A stretch of DNA of 6,176 nt from Clostridia bacterium (GTDB taxonomy: Bacteria; Bacillota; Clostridia; Christensenellales; Aristaeellaceae): the NCBI GenBank assembly GCA_017537105.1, contig JAFWBZ010000044.1:1-6176 (forward strand). Direction: 5' to 3'. Each line of letters begins with the position of its first letter. The stretch's first letter is position 1. Of the stretch, positions 1-6,176 are shown in pieces. A program made the position numbers and the translations under genes. The notes under the pieces are model-generated. The model saw only the letters and a program-made list of their open reading frames with translations, was not told where the DNA came from and did not search any database.

Positions 1-19
1 CGTCTGCGGGCACAGAAAT

Positions 20-61
20 GGCCGCCGCGCCGCTTTCGCGAGGAAAGCCGGCGCGGCGGCC
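20..61 (-). terminator. Very strong hairpin ending the cbiK unit
   Basis: Arms 20-31 and 50-61 are perfect 12-bp complements. Inside them a second 6-bp stem (32-37 with 43-48) closes on a 5-base loop, with a single bulged base at 49. It starts 21 bases past the stop of the minus-strand gene at 83-961, where a terminator is expected. On the minus strand the hairpin is followed by ATTTCTG rather than a full T run, so termination may be partial, or the hairpin may mainly protect the 3' end of the mRNA. Being nearly symmetrical, it could also act on transcripts entering from the left. Confidence 0.7.
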
Positions 62-82
62 GCGTATTGTCCTGGATTTCGC

Positions 83-961
83 CTATTCCGCGATGGTCGA
101 CGGGTCGAAGGTCATGGTGTAGGCCTTCTCCACGGCGGGCGTCATGGCGGTGGAATCGACGATGATCGAGAGCGCGCGTCCGAAGGCCGCCACGGGAACG
201 GTGAAGGCCGCGCCATTCTCGGTGGAGGTGGGCTCGAATCTTTGGCCGTCCACGATCACGTAGTCGATCTTCGAAGTGGAAAATACGATCTCCGCGGTGC
301 AGGCGCCGTTTTCAACGGTCAGCGCGGCGGGGGAGGCGAGGCTGGCTCTGCCCTCGCCCACGAGCGCGACCTCGCAGGTGTATTGGCCGTCCGCGAGTCC
401 CAGGGAAGCCACGGTGTCCAAGGCTTCCGGCTGCCAGGCCTCCAGGGGCAGGGAATCGGCCCGGAACAGCAGAGTGCGCGGATACCAGGCCTGCTTGCGG
501 GCACTGAAGGCCGCGCAGGTGTATCCCGCGTCCAGCGCGTCCACGGGAAGGACGAAGGCGTAGAATTCGCGCGGGTCTTCCCCTTCTGCGGTTTCCAATA
601 TGGTCTGCAGCATGTGCAGATCCTCATAGGGAGCTTTTGAAGCCTCCTCCGCCGTGCCGGGGTACATGAACGTGTAGGCGTCACTCTTCATCTCCAGCAG
701 CGCGGTCATTTGGCCCTCCTTCACTGTGAGGGTGCAGTTCACGATCTTGAACATGGAGGAGGATGACTCCACGACGACGTCGTCGTACACGCCCTCGTTG
801 AGCATGTCGGCGGTCACGGGCGTCATGCCCTCGGGAACGATGTCCTCGACGTCGGTCATCTCGGAGGCGTCGGCGACGCGGCTCGTATCCGGAATGTTCT
901 CGGCGAGCGCGGCGGCGCACAGCATCAGCAGGACGAGCATCAGGGCAAGGCACTTTTTCAT
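83..961 (-). CDS. Exported protein with two tandem NEAT-like / iron-transport-associated beta domains
   Basis: This is a 292-residue exported protein. Residues 1-20 form a signal peptide: two lysines, a hydrophobic core and Ala-Leu-Ala before Glu21. After a short acidic linker come two beta-rich domains, at about 57-170 and 192-287. The second has the pattern DGQYT, a Gly/Ser/Ala-rich strand, LTVENGACTAEIVF, then KIDYVIVDG and a closing YTMTFD. I recall this layout from Firmicute proteins called NEAT-like or iron-transport-associated, but I could not run a profile search. There is no sorting motif or transmembrane segment, so it is probably secreted or loosely held. The start is fixed by AGGAGG at 971-976, nine bases upstream. 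It lies 77 bases behind cbiK on the same strand and probably shares its riboswitch control. A role in capturing heme, a corrinoid, a tetrapyrrole or a metal for CbiK is inference from context; a structural role cannot be excluded. Confidence 0.72.
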   Translation of the reverse strand: MKKCLALMLVLLMLCAAALAENIPDTSRVADASEMTDVEDIVPEGMTPVTADMLNEGVYDDVVVESSSSMFKIVNCTLTVKEGQMTALLEMKSDAYTFMYPGTAEEASKAPYEDLHMLQTILETAEGEDPREFYAFVLPVDALDAGYTCAAFSARKQAWYPRTLLFRADSLPLEAWQPEALDTVASLGLADGQYTCEVALVGEGRASLASPAALTVENGACTAEIVFSTSKIDYVIVDGQRFEPTSTENGAAFTVPVAAFGRALSIIVDSTAMTPAVEKAYTMTFDPSTIAE

Positions 962-988
962 GGGACGATCCCTCCTGAAAATATGCGC

Positions 989-1011
989 AGGGGCACCGTG
1001 CCGGCGCCCCT
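989..1011 (-). other. Intercistronic hairpin between cbiK and the downstream gene
   Basis: On the minus strand this is a 9-bp stem with one G-U pair and a 5-base loop. It lies 27 bases after the cbiK stop and 12 bases before the next gene's ribosome binding site. No T run follows (ATATTTTC), so it is a poor terminator. It is more likely an RNA stability or processing element that sets the relative amounts of the two products, or a weak attenuator. Confidence 0.45.
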
Positions 1012-1038
1012 TGCGGAGTTGTGGTTTGCGATGCAGGA

Positions 1039-1968
1039 TTACATCTCAGCCTCGGCGACGGCCGCCTGGGCGTGCTCGACGTAGATCTGCTGGATCTCCG
1101 GAACCTGGCCCAGGCCCTCCAGCACGCACTCGACCTCATAGCCGGCCGCGGTCAGGATGCTCTTCCAGGAGTCCTCCTCGTCGCCCGCCATGTCGTTGTT
1201 GGCGTGGTCGCCGCAGACGACCATCATGTCGCGCAGCACGACCTTGGTGTAGCCCTTTTTCTGGATGGCTTCCATCACGTCCTCCAGGGAGGGCTCGGCC
1301 TCGACGGTGCCGACGAAGTAGTTCTCGGCGCCCTTGGACGCCAGTACGTCCTGCATCTGGGCGTAGACCTTGTTGTACTCGTGCTCGGTGCCGTGGCCCA
1401 TGTACACCAGGGCGGTCTGGCCGTCGTCGTAGTCCTTCAGCAGCTCGATCATGATGTCGGCCACGCGGTCGAAGTCCTCGTCGGAGGTCAGCAGCGGCTC
1501 GGCCACGACGACCTTCTCGAAGGCATCGGCGTAGTTGGCCAGGGTGTCGCACAGCTCGTCGTACTCGAAGCCGTGCATCAGGTGGGTGGGCTGCACGACC
1601 AGCGTCTTCACGCCGTTGTCCACGGCGCGCTGCAGGGCCTCGTCCACGTTGTCGATGTGGATGCCGTCGCGGCGCTCGACGTGATCGATGATGATCTGGG
1701 CCGTGAAGCCGCGGCGCACGCTGTACTCGGGAATGGCGTCGGCGATGGCGCCCTCGATGCCGCCGATGGTCAGGCGACGGCTGTCGTTGAAGCTGGTGCC
1801 GAAGGACACGACCAGCAGTTCCTTCTCGCCGATTTCGTCCTCATTGCGGACCAGGTCCAGGGTGGCGTCGCCGGTCTCGTAGTTCTCTTCGTCTTCCTCC
1901 TCGGCGAGGGCGGCAAAGCAGCTCAGGGCAAGGATCAGGGCAACCAGGATGGCAAGCAGTTTCTTCAT
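1039..1968 (-). CDS. cbiK: Exported CbiK-type sirohydrochlorin cobaltochelatase
   Basis: This 309-residue class II chelatase should insert Co2+ into sirohydrochlorin, an early step of the anaerobic cobalamin route. Recognisable blocks are LLVVSFGTSF (51-60), VVQPTHLMHGFEYDEL (124-139), YMGHGTEHEYNKVY (189-202) and CGDHANNDMAGDEEDSW (252-268). Salmonella CbiK binds metal through Glu89, His145 and His207; Glu135, His192 and His255 here match in motif and nearly in spacing. Unlike the cytosolic enzyme it has a signal peptide (residues 1-22, cleavage after Ala-Leu-Ala) and then an acidic stretch that might bind metal. Exported CbiK is known from Desulfovibrio vulgaris. The start follows AGGAGG at 1978-1983, nine bases upstream; an in-frame ATG 53 codons earlier would run through the terminator and leader and hide the signal peptide. 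A cobalamin riboswitch precedes it, which supports the B12 link. Another metal (Fe, Ni) or substrate is possible. Confidence 0.9.
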   Translation of the reverse strand: MKKLLAILVALILALSCFAALAEEEDEENYETGDATLDLVRNEDEIGEKELLVVSFGTSFNDSRRLTIGGIEGAIADAIPEYSVRRGFTAQIIIDHVERRDGIHIDNVDEALQRAVDNGVKTLVVQPTHLMHGFEYDELCDTLANYADAFEKVVVAEPLLTSDEDFDRVADIMIELLKDYDDGQTALVYMGHGTEHEYNKVYAQMQDVLASKGAENYFVGTVEAEPSLEDVMEAIQKKGYTKVVLRDMMVVCGDHANNDMAGDEEDSWKSILTAAGYEVECVLEGLGQVPEIQQIYVEHAQAAVAEAEM

Positions 1969-1977
1969 GACGTTTCT

Positions 1978-1983
1978 CCTCCT
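1978..1983 (-). promoter_or_regulatory. cbiK ribosome binding site
   Basis: A perfect AGGAGG on the minus strand, nine bases before the ATG whose A is at 1968. It decides the start in favour of the signal-peptide form (309 residues) over the 362-residue reading that begins at 2127. It lies 41 bases past the end of the leader terminator's T run, so the riboswitch more likely controls transcription than this site directly. Confidence 0.85.
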
Positions 1984-2024
1984 CGTGGTTGTGTTCCGCA
2001 CATGTACGGCTTCTCCGCGGGCAG

Positions 2025-2052
2025 AAAAAAACCCGCACCGATCACGCGCAGG
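2025..2052 (-). terminator. Rho-independent terminator in the cbiK leader (riboswitch expression platform)
   Basis: On the minus strand, arm 2052-2046 (CCTGCGC) pairs with 2038-2032 (GTGCGGG) in 7 bp with two G-U pairs, around a 7-base loop, and seven T's follow (2031-2025). It sits between the cobalamin riboswitch and the cbiK start. A GCAGG at 2076-2072 can pair with CCTGC at 2065-2061 or, alternatively, with the terminator's own 5' arm at 2052-2048, giving a possible anti-terminator. The expected logic is that bound cobalamin allows termination and free aptamer allows read-through; the switching pairs were found by eye and not folded. Confidence 0.65.
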
Positions 2053-2124
2053 ACAACAAAGCAGGGGAAAGCCTGCCTGTGGTACGATCAGTTGCTCGTG
2101 ATCTTGGATGTGAATCCGTACCGG

Positions 2125-2319
2125 CACGAGGCAGGTTTCCTGGCTGGAGGATCATTGCATGGCCCCGGATCGACGGACCCGGACGCCCGCGCGCGGCCTT
2201 CCCGGCTTTCGCCAGTGACGCAGTATGCGCGCTGCTCCCCTGTTACAGTGACGAGTTCGCACAGGTTTTGCACCTGTTTCCCTTTTACCGCCGGACGATG
2301 GCGCCCGGCGCACCCCGTG
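2125..2319 (-). promoter_or_regulatory. Cobalamin (adenosylcobalamin-type) riboswitch
   Basis: Read on the minus strand, the conserved landmarks occur in order. P1 is CACGGGG (2319-2313) with CCTCGTG (2131-2125), 7 bp including one G-U. P2 is CGCCGG with CCGGCG. Then come the AAAAGGGAA core, P3 as ACAGGT/ACCTGT, the CGTCACTGTAACAGGGGAGC block, a GTCACTGG...CCGGGAAGGC block, and the B12 box AGCCAGGAAACCTGCC at 2145-2130. This is the classic class I pattern seen before btuB and cob/cbi genes. It heads the transcript of an exported CbiK and its partner, so both should be repressed when cobalamin is plentiful. Confidence 0.93.
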
Positions 2320-2338
2320 TCTTTGTGCAATTGTAGCG

Positions 2339-2356
2339 GTCCGACTGCCGACGGAC
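2339..2356 (-). other. Short stem-loop at the 5' end of the cbiK leader
   Basis: GTCCG and CGGAC arms (5 bp, 8-base loop) lie where transcription from the promoter at 2363-2391 should begin. A hairpin at the extreme 5' end of a long leader commonly protects the RNA from decay. It is short and may be chance in GC-rich DNA. Confidence 0.3.
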
Positions 2357-2362
2357 AGCCTC

Positions 2363-2391
2363 ATTCTATCACAGTTGAAGGTCGTTTGCAA
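2363..2391 (-). promoter_or_regulatory. Sigma-70/sigma-A-type promoter for the riboswitch-cbiK unit
   Basis: On the minus strand TTGCAA (2391-2386) and TAGAAT (2368-2363) are 17 bases apart, and TG one base before the -10 makes it an extended -10. The start of transcription should fall near 2356, about 37 bases before riboswitch P1. The segment is AT-rich relative to its surroundings. A 6-bp inverted repeat (CGTTTG at 2383-2388, CAAACG at 2395-2400) overlaps the -35 and may be an operator. Confidence 0.75.
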
Positions 2392-2400
2392 TCCCAAACG
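2383..2400. repeat. Inverted repeat overlapping the cbiK -35 element
   Basis: CGTTTG, six bases, then CAAACG: a perfect 6-bp dyad that covers the -35 hexamer at 2386-2391. A protein bound here would compete with RNA polymerase, adding transcription-factor control on top of the riboswitch. No known operator is recognised, and a dyad of this size can arise by chance. Confidence 0.3.
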
Positions 2401-2411
2401 ATTGACAATTG

Positions 2412-2444
2412 AAAAAAACCGGCCCGGAGCGGAAAAAACCGGCC
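2412..2444 (-). terminator. Terminator-like element between the divergent promoters
   Basis: On the minus strand GGCCGG (2444-2439) pairs with CCGGGCC (2427-2421) with one bulged base; two G's and then seven T's (2418-2412) follow. On the plus strand the same stem is followed only by TTT. The segment also holds two near-copies of AAAAAACCGGCC, the basis of the pairing. It may stop minus-strand transcripts from the activase side before they reach the cbiK promoter. The bulge and 11-base loop make it weaker than the leader terminator. Confidence 0.4.
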
Positions 2445-2508
2445 TTTGATAGCGCGTTGCAGCGGCGACGCGTGCGGAGACCATTTTTAATGTCCCGTTC
2501 ATCTTCAT

Positions 2509-2536
2509 TTCATGTTTCAGCGGTATGCTGTATATT
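2509..2536 (+). promoter_or_regulatory. Candidate promoter for the activase unit
   Basis: TTCATG (2509-2514) and TATATT (2531-2536), 16 bases apart, lie in the AT-rich part of the leader about 55 bases before the activase ATG. The -35 is poor. Other -10-like hexamers nearby (TATGCT at 2524, TATCAT at 2549) lack a better partner. A promoter is expected here because the gene is divergent from cbiK, but the exact boxes are uncertain. Confidence 0.25.
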
Positions 2537-2582
2537 GGTAATGTATCGTATCATTCGGAGAGTACAACCGAAAACCGCTGAA
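2516..2582. repeat. Perfect 9-bp inverted repeat bracketing the activase leader
   Basis: TTCAGCGGT at 2516-2524 is the exact reverse complement of ACCGCTGAA at 2574-2582, with 49 bases between. The right arm runs into the Shine-Dalgarno sequence (AAGGTGGAG, 2581-2589) of the gene at 2591. If both arms are transcribed they could form a long-range stem next to the ribosome binding site; if transcription starts between them they may be two DNA sites for one regulator. Confidence 0.5.
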
Positions 2583-2590
2583 GGTGGAGC

Positions 2591-5503
2591 ATGAGGATAG
2601 GACTGGACATCGGATCGACGACGATCAAGTGCGTGGTGCTGGACGACGCGGGGGAGATCGCGTTTTCGCGGTACCAGCGCCACAAATCGCAGATCGCGCA
2701 GCTGGCAGAGGTGCTGCTGCACACCATCAAGTCGGAGTTTCCCGGCGAGACGTTTTCGCTGGGCATCTCCGGCTCTGCGGGCATGGGCCTGGCGGAGGAG
2801 CTGGGCATCGATTTCCTGCAGGAGGTGTACGCGACCCGTGTGGCGCTCAGACGGCTGGTGCCGGAGACGGACGTGGCCATTGAGCTGGGCGGCGAGGATG
2901 CCAAGATCCTGTTTTTGACCGGGGCCGGCGGGCTGGAGGTGCGCATGAACGGCACCTGTGCCGGCGGCACCGGCGCGTTCATCGACCAGATGGCCACGCT
3001 GATGGATGTCTCCGTGGAGCAGCTGGAGCCCCTCTCGGCCCATCACCAGCGCAGCTACGCCATCGCGTCCCGCTGCGGCGTGTTCGCGAAGTCCGATATT
3101 CAGCCGCTTCTGAACCAGGGCGCGAAGAAGGAGGACGTGGCGCGCTCGATCTTCGAGGCCGTGGCGGGACAGACCATCGCGGGCCTGGCCCAGGGCCGGG
3201 AGATCGCGGGCAACGTGGTCTACCTGGGCGGGCCGCTGACCTTCTTTTCCCAGCTGCGGGACTGCTTTGACCAGGCGCTGGGCATCGAGGGCATCCACCC
3301 GGAGAATTCGCTGTACTTCGTGTCCATCGGCGCAGCGCTGCAGGCGGAGCGCGCAGTGGACCTCGACGCGCTGATTCCCCGCATTCGCAGTCGCGCGGCA
3401 CAGGCGCGCTACGCGGCCTGCCCGCCGCTGTTCCGGGACGAAGCCGAATACCGGGCCTTCCGGGAGCGCCACGCGCGGGCGCGGATCGAGACCGTGGAGC
3501 GTCCCGGCTACGACGGAAAGGTGTACATCGGCATCGATGCCGGTTCCACCACCATCAAGGCCGTGGTGATCGACGGGGAGTTCAATCTGCTCAAGACGGC
3601 CTACCTGTCCAACAAGGGCAACCCGCTGCCGGCAGTGCGAAAGTTTCTGGAGGAATTCTACGCCGAGTACCCCCGCGCGACGGTGGCCGGGGCGGGCGCC
3701 ACCGGCTACGGCGAGGCGCTGGTCAAGGCGGCCTTCCGGCTGGACGGCGGCGTGGTGGAGACCGTGGCCCACTTCATCGCGGCCCGGCAGCTGCAGCCCG
3801 ACGTGGACTTCATCATCGACATCGGCGGGCAGGACATCAAGTGCTTCCGGATCAAAGATGCCGCCATCGATGACATCTTCCTGAACGAGGCCTGCTCCTC
3901 CGGCTGCGGGTCCTTCATCCAAACCTTCGCCGCGGCCTGGGGCTTGCCGGTGGACGAGTTCGCCCGGCGCGGCCTGCTGGCGAAGCACCCCGTGGACCTG
4001 GGCTCCCGCTGCACGGTGTTCATGAATTCCTCCGTCAAGCAGGCCCAGAAGGACGGTGCGACGTTGGAGGACATCTCCGCGGGCCTGTCCATCTCCATCG
4101 TGAAGAACGCGCTGTACAAGGTCATCCGCACGGCCAACGCCTCGGAGCTGGGCGAGCACATCGTGGTGCAGGGAGGCACCTTCCTGAACGACGCCGTGCT
4201 GCGCGCCTTCGAGCGCGAGATCGGCAAGGACGTCGTGCGCCCCAACATCGCGGGACTCATGGGCGCCTACGGCGTTGCGGTGTGGTCCGCCGGGCGCGCG
4301 AAGCCCGAGGGCAGCTCGATGCTGACGCCGGAGGAGCTGTCGGCCTTTGCCATGAAGACCACCAACACCCGCTGCCAGGGCTGCAAGAATCACTGCATGC
4401 TGAACATCATACAGTTCGACAAGGGTCGGCGATTCATCAGCGGCAACCGCTGTGAGAAGATGACTGGCAGCGGCAGGCAGGCCATGCCGAACCTGTACGA
4501 GGTCAAGCGCCGGATGATCCGCTCCTTCATGCCGGGGGAGAACCGCCGGGGACGGATCGGCATCCCCATGGGCCTCAATCTGTACGAGCTGTTCCCCTTC
4601 TGGCACCGGCTGTTTACGCAGCTGGGCTTTGAGGTGGTGCAGTCCCCGGAGTCCGACCACGCGCTGTACGCCGCGGGCCAGCGGACGATCCCGTCCGACA
4701 CGGCCTGCTATCCCGCCAAGCTGATGCACGGCCACGTGGAGTGGCTGCTGAAGCAGGGCGTGGACGCCATATTCTATCCCTGCCTGAGCTACAACTTCGA
4801 TGAGCACCGGGGCGACAACCACTACAACTGCCCCGTGGTGGCCTACTATCCCGAGGTGCTGCGGCTGAACGTGCCGGGGCTGAAACAGGTGAAGTTCATC
4901 TCGGACTACCTGGGTATCCACCGCCCGAGGGACTTCGAGAAGAAGTTTGCCGCGACGTTGGACAAGTACTTCCCGGACATCCCGAGGCGGGAGGTGCGCG
5001 ACGCGGTGCGCGCGGCCTATGCAGCCTACGACGACTACATGGCCAGGGTGCGCGCCCGGGGCCAGGAGATGCTTCGGGAGGCCCGGGCCGCGGGCATCCC
5101 CGTGGTGGTCCTCTGCGGCCGGCCCTACCACATCGATCCGGAGATCAGCCACGGCATCGACCAGCAGATCGCCCAGCTGGGCGCGGTGGTGGTCACCGAG
5201 GACAGCGTGAACCTGGAGGTGCAGAAGTTCAGTGTGAACGTGCTGAACCAGTGGACCTATCACTCCCGGCTGTACTCCGCGGCGCAGTATGTGGCCGAAT
5301 GCAGTGATCCCGGCGTCAACCTGGTGCAGCTGGTGTCCTTCGGCTGCGGCGTGGACGCCATCACCACCGACGAGGTGCGGCGCATCCTCGCCGACGGGGG
5401 CAAGCTGTACACCCAGTTGAAGATCGACGAGATCACCAATCCCGGCGCGGTGCGCATCCGGCTGCGGAGCCTGTTTGCGGCGCTGGGGCAGGAGGAGCGT
5501 TGA
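2591..5503 (+). CDS. 2-Hydroxyacyl-CoA dehydratase activase (BcrAD/BadFG/HgdC type), duplicated ATPase domains plus DUF2229-type region
   Basis: This 970-residue cytosolic protein belongs to the ATP-driven electron injectors (archerases) that reduce dehydratase iron-sulfur clusters. ATPase domain 1 (about 1-255) has GLDIGSTTIK at 4-13, ELGGEDAK at 98-105, and cysteines 123 (NGTCAGGTG) and 162 (SRCGVF). Domain 2 (about 311-565) repeats these as GIDAGSTTIK (314-323), DIGGQDIK (410-417), Cys435 and Cys474. In HgdC such a pair from each of two subunits holds one [4Fe-4S] cluster; here one chain could supply all four. Cys595, 598, 602 and 621 form a C-x2-C-x3-C-x18-C cluster before a DUF2229-type region (about 655-965), which has TACYPAK (Cys706), YPCLSYN (Cys731), YNCPVV (Cys747) and LCGRPYH (Cys842). 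AAGGTGGAG precedes the ATG. Homologues often continue into an HgdB-like part, encoded here by the next gene. The substrate is unknown, as no CoA-transferase or dehydrogenase is in view. Confidence 0.88.
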   Translation: MRIGLDIGSTTIKCVVLDDAGEIAFSRYQRHKSQIAQLAEVLLHTIKSEFPGETFSLGISGSAGMGLAEELGIDFLQEVYATRVALRRLVPETDVAIELGGEDAKILFLTGAGGLEVRMNGTCAGGTGAFIDQMATLMDVSVEQLEPLSAHHQRSYAIASRCGVFAKSDIQPLLNQGAKKEDVARSIFEAVAGQTIAGLAQGREIAGNVVYLGGPLTFFSQLRDCFDQALGIEGIHPENSLYFVSIGAALQAERAVDLDALIPRIRSRAAQARYAACPPLFRDEAEYRAFRERHARARIETVERPGYDGKVYIGIDAGSTTIKAVVIDGEFNLLKTAYLSNKGNPLPAVRKFLEEFYAEYPRATVAGAGATGYGEALVKAAFRLDGGVVETVAHFIAARQLQPDVDFIIDIGGQDIKCFRIKDAAIDDIFLNEACSSGCGSFIQTFAAAWGLPVDEFARRGLLAKHPVDLGSRCTVFMNSSVKQAQKDGATLEDISAGLSISIVKNALYKVIRTANASELGEHIVVQGGTFLNDAVLRAFEREIGKDVVRPNIAGLMGAYGVAVWSAGRAKPEGSSMLTPEELSAFAMKTTNTRCQGCKNHCMLNIIQFDKGRRFISGNRCEKMTGSGRQAMPNLYEVKRRMIRSFMPGENRRGRIGIPMGLNLYELFPFWHRLFTQLGFEVVQSPESDHALYAAGQRTIPSDTACYPAKLMHGHVEWLLKQGVDAIFYPCLSYNFDEHRGDNHYNCPVVAYYPEVLRLNVPGLKQVKFISDYLGIHRPRDFEKKFAATLDKYFPDIPRREVRDAVRAAYAAYDDYMARVRARGQEMLREARAAGIPVVVLCGRPYHIDPEISHGIDQQIAQLGAVVVTEDSVNLEVQKFSVNVLNQWTYHSRLYSAAQYVAECSDPGVNLVQLVSFGCGVDAITTDEVRRILADGGKLYTQLKIDEITNPGAVRIRLRSLFAALGQEER

Positions 5504-5507
5504 AATG
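5491..5507 (+). promoter_or_regulatory. Ribosome binding site and coupled start of the HgdB-like gene
   Basis: GGAGGAG at 5491-5497, the activase TGA at 5501-5503 and the new ATG at 5505-5507 lie within 17 bases. This arrangement sets the start of the second gene and argues that the break in the long protein is a true gene boundary, because a random frameshift would not usually come with a well-spaced ribosome binding site and ATG. Confidence 0.75.
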
Positions 5508-6176
5508 CAGGAGCGAATTGAATTTACCCGGGAGATGAAGCGGGATTACACGATACTGATCCCGAACATGCTGCCGGTGCACCTGAAGCTGGTGCGGGAC
5601 GTGTTCCAGCTCCACGGCTATCGCATGGTGCTGCTGGACAACGAGGGTCCCGGCGTGGTGGAGGCGGGCCTCAAGTACGTGCACAACGACACCTGCTATC
5701 CGGCGCTGCTGTGCATCGGGCAGTTCATTGACGCGCTGCAGAGCGGAAAGTACGATCTGAACAAGACCGCGCTGATCATCACCCAGACCGGCGGCGGCTG
5801 CCGGGCCTCCAACTACATCCACCTGCTGCGAAAGGCGCTGGTCAAGGCGGGCATGGCCCAGGTGCCGGTGATCTCCCTGAACCCGGCGGGACTGGAGAAG
5901 AACTCCGGCTTCGAACTGACGCCGACGATTCTCCTGCAGGCGTTGCTGATGGTCCTGTATGCGGACGTGCTGATGTGCCTGAAGAACCAGGTGGAGCCCT
6001 ATGAAGACGAAAAGGGCGCCTGCGTCCGGCTGGTGGACGCCTGGGCTGACCGGCTGACGGAGCAGTTCAAGCGGCATCCCCGGGCGGCGGCGCTGCACTT
6101 CCGGAGAAATCTGCGCGAGATCGCCCGGGACTTCGACAGCGTGCCCCACACGCCCGGGGACAAGGTGAAGGTGGGC
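5505..6176 (+). CDS. 2-Hydroxyacyl-CoA dehydratase-like (HgdB/DCCP-type) protein, partial at the window edge
   Basis: The frame is open from ATG 5505 to the end of the window (224 residues visible, no stop). GGAGGAG (5491-5497) lies seven bases upstream inside the end of the activase gene; the ATG follows that gene's TGA by one base, so translation is probably coupled. The protein has no signal peptide and opens with a Rossmann-like region (YTILIPNMLP, 15-24). Notable are NDTCYPALLC (61-70), with Cys64 and Cys70, and TGGGCRASNY (95-104), with Cys99; such cysteines are the likely iron-sulfur ligands. Cys158 and Cys173 follow. The visible end, KVKVG, is where related proteins start their second domain, so perhaps half or more is present. 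It corresponds to the C-terminal part of very long one-piece activases. It could be the electron acceptor of the activase, either as a dehydratase-like subunit or as a double-cubane-cluster-type reductase; the sequence does not decide. Confidence 0.82.
   Translation, partial: MQERIEFTREMKRDYTILIPNMLPVHLKLVRDVFQLHGYRMVLLDNEGPGVVEAGLKYVHNDTCYPALLCIGQFIDALQSGKYDLNKTALIITQTGGGCRASNYIHLLRKALVKAGMAQVPVISLNPAGLEKNSGFELTPTILLQALLMVLYADVLMCLKNQVEPYEDEKGACVRLVDAWADRLTEQFKRHPRAAALHFRRNLREIARDFDSVPHTPGDKVKVG

Overview
The window is a GC-rich bacterial segment from what looks like an anaerobic Clostridia-type Firmicute. The grounds are strong AGGAGG ribosome binding sites, short lysine-led signal peptides ending in Ala-x-Ala, and an oxygen-sensitive 2-hydroxyacyl-CoA dehydratase activase. 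The style of the exported proteins would fit Christensenellales or Oscillospirales, but that placement is a guess. There are four genes in two divergent units around a regulatory region of about 620 bases.

Left unit (minus strand, about 2391 down to 20). A good extended -10 promoter (2363-2391) drives a leader of nearly 390 nt. The leader carries a clear adenosylcobalamin-type riboswitch (2125-2319) with the conserved B12 box, followed by a rho-independent terminator (2025-2052). Behind it lie cbiK (1039-1968), encoding a CbiK-type sirohydrochlorin cobaltochelatase with a Sec signal peptide, and a gene for a second exported protein with two tandem beta-rich domains resembling NEAT or iron-transport-associated domains (83-961). 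A very strong hairpin (20-61) closes the unit. The layout suggests a cobalamin-repressed extracytoplasmic system for handling cobalt and/or tetrapyrroles.

Right unit (plus strand, 2591 to beyond the end). A 970-residue protein carries two BcrAD/BadFG/HgdC-type ATPase domains, each with the usual pair of cluster cysteines, then a cysteine cluster and a DUF2229-type region. One base after its stop, with its own ribosome binding site, begins a second gene that runs off the window (224 residues visible). It resembles a 2-hydroxyacyl-CoA dehydratase (HgdB-like) domain. In many anaerobes these parts form one very long protein; here they are two translationally linked genes. The substrate is unknown.

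Most notable: the exported cobaltochelatase plus tandem-domain partner under riboswitch control; the split giant activase; and a perfect 9-bp inverted repeat bracketing the activase leader and touching its Shine-Dalgarno. I saw no tRNA, rRNA, CRISPR array, insertion sequence or attachment site.
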